From: Diplonema japonicum
Lineage: Eukaryota > Euglenozoa > Diplonemea > Diplonemida > Diplonemidae
Direction: 5' to 3'
Length of the DNA: 64,000 nucleotides
Assembly: GCA_964019335.1 (NCBI GenBank)
Contig: OZ025667.1
Coordinates: forward strand, 166,001-230,000
Shown: positions 31,467-41,189 of the stretch, in pieces
Numbering within the stretch: position 1 is the first letter of the stretch
How the letters are laid out: each line of letters starts with the position of its first letter
Notes under the pieces: generated by a model
The model's database searches: none
The model's input: only the letters and a program-made list of their open reading frames with translations
Told to the model about the DNA's origin: nothing
Position numbers and translations under genes: made by a program

Positions 31467-32609
31467 ATGTATGATGTTGTCTGTGTGCGAAACGTTGTCG
31501 GTGGCAACTGCTTGGCGATAGGTGTGAACATCAACGAGTTCATGGGTCTGGTGAGGGTGAGGCTCGTCGATGCTGTGCAGGAGAAATGCGAGGACCTCAT
31601 GCAAACAGTGGGCCACACAGTAGAAACATTCCCGGAAAGCTGGATTGTACGCATTGGAACAGTGGACAACGTGTGGAGCCCTTTCGAAGTCGATTGGGAA
31701 ATGGTAGAAATCGCGTTAGCCAAACGGCTATCAAGGCAAACTAAGGAGCTCCCTGAACCAGGCACCATACAGCATGTTCACAGATATTCCTCATGCCTAC
31801 CGAGCACCAACTTCGACAGAACCCGATTCCAAATCAAAAGGTCCGAGACGGGCTCCTCTGACGGTTTGTTCCCCACAAAGCTGCTCCCGTCCGGGTACTA
31901 CATCGGCGAGTTTTTAGGTATTCGAAAGGGTCTTGACGAGTACAATGGAAAATCAAAGAACATCTTGAAGCTCTTTCAACGCCCTACTCATACAGACTTC
32001 GGTATCACCACCACAAAGAAACGATCCCCTGGGAAATGTTACGTAGACGGCACTTCGAAGAAAACCTCCTCTTTTCTCCGTCATGTCAATCAGGCTAGGT
32101 TATGGCCCTCCCGCTTCAAAACCCGCAAGGTAGGTGCCCTAACCTCGACGAGGCCCGGGGTTGCAAATTGCGAGTATATCCAGATCCAAGACCGGCTGTA
32201 CCTTCGTACTACCAAGCCGGTCCCGCCTGAGAAGGAGCTGCTTTACGCTCCTTGGATAGATCAGCCTCATTTCTCAGATGAGTCCAAGATCCTTGATGAA
32301 GAGGCTGAGGAAGAAGACGACAACGACGAAGATTCTGGATATGATTCACCGGATATCACTGTCCCTACTCCTAAGAAAAGGAGATTGTCTAACGAGTTCA
32401 AGACCCCTGGGTCAAAGGGTACTAAAACCCCGAGCACAAAGGGGAAAGGCAGCGAGAAGTCGTCCGCTAAAAAGGAAAAGCCTGTAGCAGGAAAGAGCAC
32501 CTCGAAGAGCCCCAGAACATCAACCACCCCGAGCAAGAAGGTCTCTTTCGGCAAGGCGTCCGTTACGCCCCCACCGAAATCTCGTAAATCTTCGCTCAAA
32601 AAGAATTGA
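31467..32609 (+). CDS. PR/SET-domain protein with basic tail
   Basis: It encodes 380 residues from ATG 31467 (an in-frame ATG at 31402 would add a Lys-rich leader). Residues about 140-262 resemble a SET domain of PRDM type: GYYIGEFLGI, then CYVDGT, then SSFLRHVNQAR in the place of the NWxRYVNxAR core, ANCEYIQIQDRLYLRTTKPV, and ELLYAPW in the place of ELLVWYG. An acidic stretch and a Lys/Ser/Thr-Pro-rich tail with KKRR-like clusters follow, suggesting nuclear localisation. SET proteins methylate lysines on histones or other proteins with S-adenosylmethionine. Whether this one is active cannot be decided here. The two flanking N-terminal sheets look divergent. Confidence 0.72.
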   Translation: MYDVVCVRNVVGGNCLAIGVNINEFMGLVRVRLVDAVQEKCEDLMQTVGHTVETFPESWIVRIGTVDNVWSPFEVDWEMVEIALAKRLSRQTKELPEPGTIQHVHRYSSCLPSTNFDRTRFQIKRSETGSSDGLFPTKLLPSGYYIGEFLGIRKGLDEYNGKSKNILKLFQRPTHTDFGITTTKKRSPGKCYVDGTSKKTSSFLRHVNQARLWPSRFKTRKVGALTSTRPGVANCEYIQIQDRLYLRTTKPVPPEKELLYAPWIDQPHFSDESKILDEEAEEEDDNDEDSGYDSPDITVPTPKKRRLSNEFKTPGSKGTKTPSTKGKGSEKSSAKKEKPVAGKSTSKSPRTSTTPSKKVSFGKASVTPPPKSRKSSLKKN

Positions 32610-32843
32610 GGAGTACCTTGCACCCTAGACTGTGGCTGGTCTTTGTAAAAGCAGCCCTTACTTATTGTAAGACCTTTTGGTTTAAATGTCTGAATTTCTC
32701 TGGCTCTTACATAGATTGTATGGGAAGCCACGTCTTTATTATTTTTTTTTTTTGCCTGTATATGAAAATGTTCTTTTTTTAGAGGATGTTGTTTTCCCCC
32801 ATTCTCCTTTCATTTCCCCTCGCAAAGTCAGACGCCACACAGG

Positions 32844-35006
32844 ATGATGGGCGGAGGGGAGACACTGCAGGTGGGCAGCACACAGTACTATTTTGTACGA
32901 GACGAGCGGCATGGATATTGGGTGCAAAAGGGGCGCTCCTTGTGTGACGGTGAATATGTGTGGAAAACAAAGACCGACAAGCAAGGAAGGGAGTTCTTCA
33001 TCAACGTCGGCGACAGGAGAAAGGTATGGAGGCTCCCCGACATAGATGGCGAAAGCGGACCCCCTAGCGAAAGCGTTCCCCCTAGCCTGCGGAAGGCCGC
33101 CCCGAACACCCCGAAGCAAGAGGACTCTGTGTTGTCTGCCCTACGATCACAGCACCGCAATTCTGAGAACCTTCTTTCCGCCTTGTCTTCCCCTGGTGCT
33201 CAGGCGCATCACAGACGCATGGTGCACAGCACACCCAGAGACACACCAGCGCCACCACCCCACCCAGTGCCCGCTGCATCTGCTTCTCAGCAGCTTCCTG
33301 AATTGTCACAAGCGCACCATACGATACAATACCTCTGGGCGGAGCTGCAGAAGGCTGCCACTGAGGTCGACGAGACAAGGAAGATAGCAACTGAAACGCG
33401 AGCGGAGTACCAGAAGCTTAAGGGCGACATGGCGGAGCTCATGCAAGAGCGTGACCAGTACAAGTCGCAGCTGTCCACCGTTGCAAGTGACGTGACAAGG
33501 CTTACAGAGGCCTTGGAGCAGACAGTCGAAGAAGACTCAAGAAAGCCGCAGGTGCCGTTCGTCACCTCCGACATGACAAGCCCAGCAGAGGCTATCGCCA
33601 CGAAGGTCCTCCTTATCGGTGTCGGGTACTCAGGGTGCGGGTCGCCCACCTTCACAGCCGTCGACGAAGTCGGGAGGCCAGCTGGCGTGTTCTCCGAATT
33701 GGAAACAGGACTGTCCGATTCACGACACATGGCTTCTTACCTTTCGACAAGGGGCTACTCACCTCCTGCACTCGTCCATCATCTGATAGATTCTCCTGGT
33801 ACACTTGCTTCGCAAGTCCCCACTAAAGCAAACATCATGGCTGGTGTTGACTGGCTGGTCATGGGTGCGAAGCCGGGAGATCAGCTGGTGATGCATATTA
33901 AAGCTCATGGAAAAACAATAGGAGAGGTTGGGTGCATTTTGCCCTCCGATTGCACCACAAGTGGTGTTATCCGAGGCGAGGCGTTGTTGACGGTGCTGTC
34001 GCGGCTCCCGCACGGTGTACGGGTCATCATTGTGGCGGACTGCAGTCAGGAGGCTGACCTGTTCGGATTGACGAACAAAATTGTGGCCAGCGATGATGGG
34101 ATGGCGCACTGGGACAAGCAGCATGTAAAGGGTTTCCCACTGTCCGCTGACGTGGTGGTTATTAGCGCGAAGAGCCACGCGACGCCCGCGAGGTCGGCGC
34201 ACTCCCTGACAACTGCATTCCTTGAGGCGATGGAAAGGCATCACACGGCATCCTTTCTGCAGCTGGTGGTCGACCTGCACAGGCTGCTGTATGTCATGGA
34301 CCCGACCAACCCGCAGGTCCCATCCGTGAGCTGCAACAGGCAGTTCGACCCGTCGTCGATCTTCCCCCGTCTGTCGGGGATGCGGATAACAAGAGCGAGA
34401 GAGGACGAGTTGCCTGCCTACTCAGCACCTGTTCAGCCCACCCTGCAAAACACCCCACTGCCCTTCCAGTCCCTTGCTATGCAAAACTCTCAAGCGCAAA
34501 TGTATGTTATCAAAACCACCTACAACCATTTGGCAGGAGGCACAACAACCTCGCCACAGCGTTGAACCTGATCCACAACGATAGAGAGAGCGACAGGGGT
34601 TCCAGGGGGGTCAGGGAACACTCGATTTCCGGGAGCAACCCACTTCCACGGCAAGATGTATGTAAATGGATGCTAAGGGGAATATTCAAACAGACATGGA
34701 GAGACACAGCCAGCACAAGTCAGCCATTGCATCATGTACCTTCTAGCACACATGACACGTTGCAGGTATGTTCTGAGCTACAAAAAAGCTGAAAATATTG
34801 TACAGCCACAATCTTCTCTGCATCAGTTTGCTTCTCGCCCCTTCCCTTCGGCATCGCCTCTATCCACTCCCATCACCACCCGTAGCAAACCTGAGTTCAA
34901 CCCCCTCCACGACCTTGCAGTGAACACTCTAGGGCATCTAAGGGCACCTTCATCGCCGCCTGACTGGAACCCCCCAGGCAGCCTCGCGCCCTACCTTAGA
35001 CATTAG
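32844..35006 (+). CDS. WW-domain metacaspase-like protein, probable pseudopeptidase
   Basis: Four exons (32844-34501, 34537-34657, 34694-34765, 34806-35006; introns 35, 36 and 40 nt, each starting GTATGT) give 683 residues. The N-terminus carries a WW-type domain (W...FFIN...VWRLP, about residues 40-66). A Pro/Ser linker and a coiled coil follow, then a caspase/metacaspase fold (about 250-460): KVLLIGVGYSGC, RHMASYLSTRGY, PTKANIMAGVDWL, GDQLVMHIKAHG. The catalytic His is retained (H355 in the AHG motif). Where active metacaspases have D-x-C-H-S-G this protein reads D399-C400-S401-Q402, putting Ser at the nucleophile position and Cys one residue early. Trypanosoma MCA4 is a known Ser-for-Cys case. 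A Pro-rich tail ends the protein. It starts two bases after an acceptor-like CAG. Confidence 0.8.
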
Positions 35007-35185
35007 ACCCTGCCCTCCTAGTTCTTTGTAGCAGTCGATCGATTTGTAATAGCGTAGCTTAGATTTATGTTAGATGTTGTCATAGTATTCTACCGTTTTT
35101 TTTTATTATAGATCCTCTTTCTGGCCCGTCACGCATAACAATGAATAAAATGAAAAAGAAGACAGTGTAAGAAAAAAGAACAAAG

Positions 35186-36282
35186 ATGACTAAAGGACAC
35201 GTGTTGGTGACTGGCGGATGTGGGTACATTGGGACGCATACCCTTGTTGTGCTAATCAACGAGGGGTACAAGGTGACGGTGGCGGACAACCTGATAAACA
35301 GCAAGAAAGAGTCCCTGAAGAGGGTCCAGAAGATCACAGGGTGCAGCGACGAGATCGCCTTCGTGGAGGTAGATCTGACTGACGCCGCGGCGACTGAGAA
35401 GATGTTCGAGGCGGCGAAGGTGAAGGACGACATGTTTACGTCGGTGATCCACTTCGCCGCGTTGAAAGCAGTGGGCGAGAGCACAAAGATTCCTCTGAAG
35501 TACTATGAGAACAACATTGGGAACACTGTGAACCTGCTTCAGATCATGGAGAAGTACGGCTGCAGAAGCTTCATCTTCTCGTCCAGCGCCACTGTCTACG
35601 GCAGTGCCCCTGTCCCATACACTGAAAGCTCACAGACTGGTGTTGGCGTCACCAACGCTTACGGCCGCACGAAGTACATGATCGAGGAGATTCTCAAGGA
35701 CCACGCCGCCTCTCCCGAGGGTAAGAATTGGTCCATCTGTCTGCTCCGCTACTTCAACCCATGCGGCGCGCACCCGTCTGGCCTTATCGGTGAGGACCCG
35801 CAAGGTGTTCCCAACAACCTGATGCCGTACGTCGTGCAGGTTGCTGTCGGCAGAAGGGACAAAATCACCGTCTTCGGTGGTGACTTCGACACCCCCGACG
35901 GTACCGGTGTCAGGGACTATATTCACGTATGTTGATGTCAGAAATATAAAAGTTTTTTTTCCACACACTACAGGTGATGGACCTCGCGGAAGGGCATTCA
36001 GCTGCCACGAAATACCTCGAGAAGGCCGAGAAGGGCATCCACACGTTCAACCTCGGCAGCGGTAAGGGATCCTCCGTGCTGGAGATGATTGCCGCCATGA
36101 AGAAGGCAGCTGGTAAAGAAATCCCTTATGTAATTGGTGACAGGAGAGAGGGTGACCTGCCTGCATTCTGGGCTGAGACCAATGAAGCAAAGAAGACCCT
36201 TGGCTGGCAGACAACTAGGGGGCTCGACGAGATGTGTGCCGATCTTTGGAAGTGGCAGTCTGAGAACCCTGAAGGATACTGA
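35186..36282 (+). CDS. galE: UDP-glucose 4-epimerase
   Basis: Two exons (35186-35926 and 35974-36282, 47-nt intron) encode 349 residues, the standard length for the family. The N-terminus has the NAD-binding VTGGCGYIGTHT. SSSATVYG and the catalytic Tyr-x-x-x-Lys in AYGRTKYMIEE are present, and splicing restores RDYIHVMDLAEGHSAA, a near-invariant GalE stretch. The enzyme interconverts UDP-glucose and UDP-galactose, supplying galactose for glycoconjugates. The C-terminus (ENPEGY) carries no peroxisomal or glycosomal SKL-type signal, so a cytosolic location is expected. It lies 180 bases after the metacaspase-like gene on the same strand. Confidence 0.96.
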
Positions 36283-36728
36283 GCGTCTGCCTCAGCAACG
36301 TCGTGAACATTGCTGCAACAGCACACTTTTCGTCGCTTTTTCCCGCCCTGTTTCCAGTGTGTACCGCGATACCTTTCAGATCAGCATCTGATATCCGCGA
36401 GTCGCTTAGGGGGCGTATTTTTTTTTTATAAAAGAGAAGTTGCTAAATGAGAAGCATAAAACCTTTTTTTCCAAACGAGATCTTTATTTTTAAACTGTGT
36501 CTTTACTGTGTCCATGTACCGACAAGCTACAACCGATTTCTTTTTTTTTAAAACATGGTTTACCTGATGAAATAGTATCTTTGTAGCATTTCTCGGCATG
36601 AGGCATGAGGCATGAATAGTTTGATGGAATAATGTGAACAAAGCACTCGACCGGTACCACCGGTAGGCAGTATTATTTTTAGTTTTGTTTGCTTACCGTG
36701 CTAAACATCTCCACAGGACAAGACAAGG
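36283..36728. other. Intergenic with acceptor-like end
   Basis: No gene seen. It ends with a T-rich tract and CCACAG at 36711-36716, twelve bases before the next ATG. Confidence 0.6.
36673..36716 (+). promoter_or_regulatory. Splice-acceptor-like leader
   Basis: T-rich tract, a GCTAAAC branch-like block and CCACAG shortly before ATG 36729. It fits a 5'-UTR intron end or a trans-splice site. Confidence 0.45.
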
Positions 36729-38735
36729 ATGAGGGCGGCAGTGCTGACGCTGCTCCTTGCGGCCAGTGGCGGTGTGACATGCATCACGGAAGTGCTTGAA
36801 ACGAACAGGGCTGGGCACAAGAGGTTCTACCCGGACTTCGTGTACGAGACGGAGGAAGCGGTGGCGCGGCTGCACAAGGGAGACCCGCCGACGCCGGGGC
36901 GGAACCCGCACGCGGGGAACACGTCGCTGCCGTACCCGGACAACCTGCAGTGGCTGCTCAGCATCTTCAACAGGGGGTGGGGCCTGCCGTCGTCGTACAT
37001 TGATATTTTGCCGAACGGGCAGGTGTACTGGGCGACGAAGACCTACCTGGACATCGGGGCCTTCGACGAGTACGGGGACCACGAGCCGCTGGACGGGATC
37101 ATCGCGATCCAGGAGCGGGCGCTGACGCGGTACGGGCTGAACCTGTACGACGCGGCGGTGTGGGAGATCGCGGTGTCCCTGTGGGGCCGGTGGGACGTGG
37201 CGCAGGTGTACGAGCGGAACGTGCTGTACCCGTCGACGACAGGGCCCGCGGGGACGAAGGACGGGATGCCGGGGGGCATCGTGAACATCCGGGCGGACGC
37301 GGACGACTTCCAGTACGGGGTGACGAAGGTGTCGGGGTCGGCGCTGAAGACGGTGACCTACGCGGGGAACGTGACGCACTTCACGCAGGACGCGAACGGG
37401 GACCCGTCGAAGACGGGGGTGAAGGAGGGCCCCGGGGCGCTGTACTACAGGATGATCGGGCCGAGGTACCAGATGGTGGACCCCTTGAACGGGCACTTCG
37501 CGGGGGCGTGGAAGTACCCGTGGCCGAACTACGACGAGACGACGAAGTGGAACACGTACGGGCTGATCCACTTCAACGACTGGAAGCCCATCACGGGGGA
37601 GAACGTGTGGTCGGCGATGATGGGGCCGATCCAGTCGCTGGGGCTCTCGACGAACAACAACATGAGCGCGGGGCTGTGCGGGGCGCCGCAGCGGCGTCCG
37701 GCACTCCCGTGCACGTGGGAGGACTACGAGCACATCCCGGCGGCCATCCAGCAGGGGATCACGGTTCTCCCGGGGCTGGAGGCTCTGCAGTCTATCCCGG
37801 GGTCGCTGTACCACTGCCCGTGGGGGTCGAAGATCTTCCCCCCTGACCCGGAGGAGGGGGAGAACGTGTCGAACGAGAACAACTTCAGTGCCTACGCCTC
37901 TCTGACCATGCTGTACGAGGTTCTTGTTAACTACACGGGCTGCAGCAGCAGCAGCGGGGTGTCGTCGTCGTCGGACCCCCTCCTCGCCTACGGGTGCACG
38001 ACAACGAAGAAGCTCCTGGACGGGTTGGACAAGTTCTTCGACGACGCGAGCATTTTGAGCACGAAGGGGCAGATGCCGGACGGGATGCAGGTGGTCCCGC
38101 AGGGGGGCCACATCAACGGGAGCGGCTACTTCCCTGTCCCCATCAACAGCGTGGCGGGGCTCGCGGTGGACTGTCAGACCTGGGGGCTCAGCGTTCTCGG
38201 GATGAAGCGCATGGACACGAACTGGGGGGCGGGGACCTCGTACAAGATATGGCAGGCGGCGAAGAAGTACGCGGGGTTCTACAAGGGGAGCGTGCTCGCG
38301 GGGGTCGGCTACACGGACCTCACGAACCTGAACACGAGCCAGCCGGTCCCGCAGAACGACATCTGGTCCGCGGAGTGGACCTTCGGGGCCATCAACATGT
38401 GCCAGAAGCTCGCGCAGGAGTACAAGGCGGCGGGGAACGACCCCTACTACAACGCCCTCATGCACGACGCGCAGTCCATGTACAACGAGGTCACCAAGAT
38501 GTGGCCCGAGGGCCTGCGCTTCCCGGACGGTTCCTACGTCTACGCCAACAGGCGTTTCTTCATCCCCTGGGGATGGTTCTCCAACCCCATCTCCTCCACC
38601 TGCTCCACTGGTTGGTCCGTCATGATGGACCTCAACTTCAACCCCTTCGAGTACTGGGGCGGGAACAAGCCTCCTTTGGTCACTCCCCCCCACCTCGTGA
38701 AGACCCACACCTTTTACAAACGCCCTATGCATTAG
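36729..38735 (+). CDS. Secreted hydrolase-like protein, GC-rich
   Basis: It encodes 668 residues in one exon, with a clear signal peptide (about 1-18, Leu/Ala-rich). The mature part has many Trp, Tyr, Gly, Asn and Asp residues, several NxS/T sites and repeated helix-loop stretches (YDAAVWEIAVSLWG, ENNFSAYASLTMLYEVL, NSVAGLAVDCQTWGLSVLG, NDIWSAEWTFGAINMC). This pattern suggests an alpha-helical toroid of the six-hairpin glycosidase kind. No catalytic residue can be assigned, and the family is a guess. Codon use is strongly GC-ending, far more than in neighbouring galE, so much so that the opposite strand is also open (36693-38789). High expression or lateral acquisition could each explain this. 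A plausible role is extracellular polysaccharide digestion. Confidence 0.72.
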   Translation: MRAAVLTLLLAASGGVTCITEVLETNRAGHKRFYPDFVYETEEAVARLHKGDPPTPGRNPHAGNTSLPYPDNLQWLLSIFNRGWGLPSSYIDILPNGQVYWATKTYLDIGAFDEYGDHEPLDGIIAIQERALTRYGLNLYDAAVWEIAVSLWGRWDVAQVYERNVLYPSTTGPAGTKDGMPGGIVNIRADADDFQYGVTKVSGSALKTVTYAGNVTHFTQDANGDPSKTGVKEGPGALYYRMIGPRYQMVDPLNGHFAGAWKYPWPNYDETTKWNTYGLIHFNDWKPITGENVWSAMMGPIQSLGLSTNNNMSAGLCGAPQRRPALPCTWEDYEHIPAAIQQGITVLPGLEALQSIPGSLYHCPWGSKIFPPDPEEGENVSNENNFSAYASLTMLYEVLVNYTGCSSSSGVSSSSDPLLAYGCTTTKKLLDGLDKFFDDASILSTKGQMPDGMQVVPQGGHINGSGYFPVPINSVAGLAVDCQTWGLSVLGMKRMDTNWGAGTSYKIWQAAKKYAGFYKGSVLAGVGYTDLTNLNTSQPVPQNDIWSAEWTFGAINMCQKLAQEYKAAGNDPYYNALMHDAQSMYNEVTKMWPEGLRFPDGSYVYANRRFFIPWGWFSNPISSTCSTGWSVMMDLNFNPFEYWGGNKPPLVTPPHLVKTHTFYKRPMH

Positions 38736-39177
38736 GCAGGGCCCGGAGGCATTATCATTTGCATTGATTTGCAGATTTGTTATTAACAAAAAGGAAAGAT
38801 GAAAAAAAAAAAAAAAAGCCTGCTACAAAATGATTGTTCAATACCCAACTGATTACTCATTCCCCCCCCCCCTTTCCCTTCAGGTTTCTCCCGTTCTGCA
38901 CTTAGCTCCTTTGCTTTGTTGTTATTCGTACTCAATAGAAGAAAAGAAAGAAAAAAAAGAAAGATGACAAAGAAAAAGGGGTGGGGTTTTTTATTTTGCT
39001 TGTTTAGGGAGGGGTTTTTTTCTTTTAACATCTGCCCACCGTGACACAAGCGGTGGTTTTTCCCTATGTACTTCTTTCTTTTTTCTTTTTTTGAGGCCCA
39101 GAAGGGGGAAAGGGTAGATAAGTAGAGACAGGAGGGACGTTCCAGAACCTCCTTTACCTCATCTCTTTTTTTTTTTT

Positions 39178-39774
39178 ATTTCACTCTTCAGAAATTACTT
39201 CACGCACTGGGGGGCCCATTACTTCACGCTAAATCTCATTACTTCACGGTGAAATAATGGCCTGTTTTCCGTGAAGTAATAGGGGGTTTCCGTTAAATAA
39301 TATGCCTCGGTAGGCCAATTTTTGCCTCGGTTCGGTTCCCAGTGGGGCTACTTTTTCCTCTCAGTTTGCTATTTCCCCCCAGGTTCAGCTCAATTGGCCA
39401 ACTTTTGCCTCGGCTCAGTTCCAAGTTGGACTACTTTTTCCTCCCAATTTGCCCACTTTTGGCTAGGCCTTGTTCCCAGTTTCTGTGGGTAACTCTTCTG
39501 TGGGTAAGGGTAACTTAGTCAGCTTACCCAAGCTCCCCAAAAGACTTCAAAATACCGAAGCAGCAGAAAAAAAGGAGCCAGCGGCCGCGCCAGGTATGGG
39601 AAGGCCTGATTAGAGATGGTGACAGTGGCAATGCCAGCGACAGCGGCAGCTCTTAGTCAACAAAAGGAGGAAAAACAACTTGTATTGTAACCTTTGTAAC
39701 CCCTCTCTTGTTGTACCCCTTGTCACCCTGTTGTGCCCCTCGTGGTGAAGTAATTTCAGAGTGTCGTGAAATAA
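39178..39774. mobile_element. MITE-like element with TTATTTCAC ends, copy 2
   Basis: Ends at 39178-39209 and 39741-39774 are inverted repeats starting TTATTTCAC and containing GAAATTACTTCAC. The interior has inverted TTACTTCACG blocks, parallel to the TTATTTAAC blocks of copy 1 at 28298. Both copies are followed by a similar stretch of about 60-80 bp ending in TTGTTGGCA[AG]TAAATAG, so the repeated unit extends beyond the inverted ends. Confidence 0.7.
39313..39453 (+). repeat. Tandem duplication inside element
   Basis: The block GCCAATTTTTGCCTCGGTTC...TACTTTTTCCTC at 39313 recurs with changes at 39397, a spacing of 84 bp. Confidence 0.65.
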
Positions 39775-40005
39775 AACCACTTACCTACCGCCAAGTAATG
39801 CTTTACCGACCTCGAGGTAACGGTAAAGTCATTACTTGTTGGCAGTAAATAGCTATTTTTTTTTTTTTTTTTTTTTTTTTATTGCCACAAAGGTTACTAC
39901 GAAAAAAAAAATAAGAAGACTTTTCTGCATGAGAAACGGAGGAGAATGTTTAAAAAACAAGAAAAAGAAGAAGAAAAAGGAAGAAAATTTTAACTATTTA
40001 TTTAG

Positions 40006-40182
40006 TGAATATAAGATCCTATGATTTCACGCGTGGTGGCAGTGGTTTTGACGAGTGAGGTAATTACTTCACTCGCTTCGCTCGTGAAGTAATGACGGTT
40101 ATATCACGAGCGAAGCGAGTGTTATAACGTTTAACGAGTCAAAACTGCCACCACAAGTGAAATCATCAATCTTATATTCACA
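40006..40182. mobile_element. Short hairpin element
   Basis: Arms at about 40006-40055 and 40132-40182 are inverted repeats (GTGAATATAAGAT...TGATTTCAC...GGTGGCAGT...TTTTGACGAGT). The centre contains a second palindrome around ACTCGCTTCGCTCGTGAAGT. It has no coding capacity. Confidence 0.7.
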
Positions 40183-40329
40183 AATACGATATTTTATTTA
40201 ACGACAGCAAAATTTGAGTGGGTGGGAGGTACAGGTGGTACCAATTACAACAAGTGTCGGATATGTGCCTCGGTAGTGCACATGTTTCCTGCGAACATCA
40301 ACGCTGCATAAGCGTGGCGGACGATGCCA

Positions 40330-40640
40330 TACCTCGGTGCTAAAAAATTCTGTCATTTGCTCTTGGGTAAAGATGTTCGCCTTTTTTGTTGACTCGCCTT
40401 CTTGGAACCTCTTGAGGGGGACCTTTAATTCCTCCTCACAACCGAGTTTAGCCTTGAATTAAGCCGTCCGGACTGAACGGGCAGGAGGCCTTGCTTCACG
40501 TCGTTGAACTATAGAAAACACACAAAAGCGTGCCCACTCCTTTTCGTATGGCTCTTGGAAGGGGGTGAACCCTGCTGCGTCCGCCTCTTGTGCAGTCGGG
40601 TTCTTGCCTATCCCAAAGGAACTTTGGTAGGATTTTTTGG
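40330..40640 (-). pseudogene. Possible Crypton/tyrosine-recombinase fossil
   Basis: On the minus strand one frame reads ...GFTPFQEPYEKEWARFCVF..., an in-frame stop, then KKANIFTQEQMTEFFSTE. The second part resembles the KKAxxFTxEEIxxFL stretch that opens the catalytic half of Crypton-like and related eukaryotic tyrosine recombinases. The catalytic Arg/His/Tyr region is absent, so this is at best a short relic. Confidence 0.3.
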
Positions 40641-40652
40641 AGGGTTTTGCTT

Positions 40653-40727
40653 AAATTAGGCCCAGGAGTGAAATAATATTTCTTATTTTAACGTTATCAG
40701 AATTTTTTCACTCCTGGGCCTAATTTC
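40653..40727. repeat. Inverted repeat, 24-bp arms
   Basis: AAATTAGGCCCAGGAGTGAA (40653) and its complement (40708-40727) flank about 30 bp. A further related AGGAGTGAAATAA copy lies just downstream, near 40763. Confidence 0.7.
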
Positions 40728-40809
40728 TTTTAGAAGCCGTGAAAATAAAGTCAGGAGTGAAATAAAGTGAATTTTTATTTTCACTCCCACCCACGAAAAT
40801 TTTGATGGA

Positions 40810-40847
<38 letters not shown>

Positions 40848-41189
40848 GCACAAAAAAGTGATGAAAGCGATGCAATCCAACCAGTAAAAAAAAAGGGGGG
40901 GGAGTTACTTTATGGCTTTTTTTTTCTTTTTTGATTTATTATTTTTTTTTTTCGTTAGGCGATCCTGTCACATCTGCAGGTTTCCTTCAATGACATCTTT
41001 TTTTTTTTTCTTCCTTCCAAAAGGTTTTGGCCACACATATCGCCCCTCCTTTTTTTTTGTTTATTTCGTTCTCCTTCCTCTCTTTTGTTTTTTTTTTTTT
41101 TTTTTTGTTTTCGTTCTTTCTCTTTCAGGCCACAAAAAAAAAAAAAAAAGAAACAAATCAAAAAAAAAAAAAAAAAAAAGAAAAAAACC

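Larger units (their letters stand above)
38736..41189. other. Transposon-remnant block
   Basis: No intact gene. It holds a TIR element (39178-39774) with an internal tandem duplication, a hairpin element (40006-40182), a possible tyrosine-recombinase fossil on the minus strand (40330-40640), an inverted repeat (40653-40727) and A/T tracts. Confidence 0.65.

Noticed and set aside
36693-38789. 698-codon open frame on the minus strand
   Set aside because: It is the antisense of the GC-rich secreted protein gene. Its translation is Arg/Pro/His/Val-rich with no domain, as expected when GC-ending codons suppress stops on the other strand.
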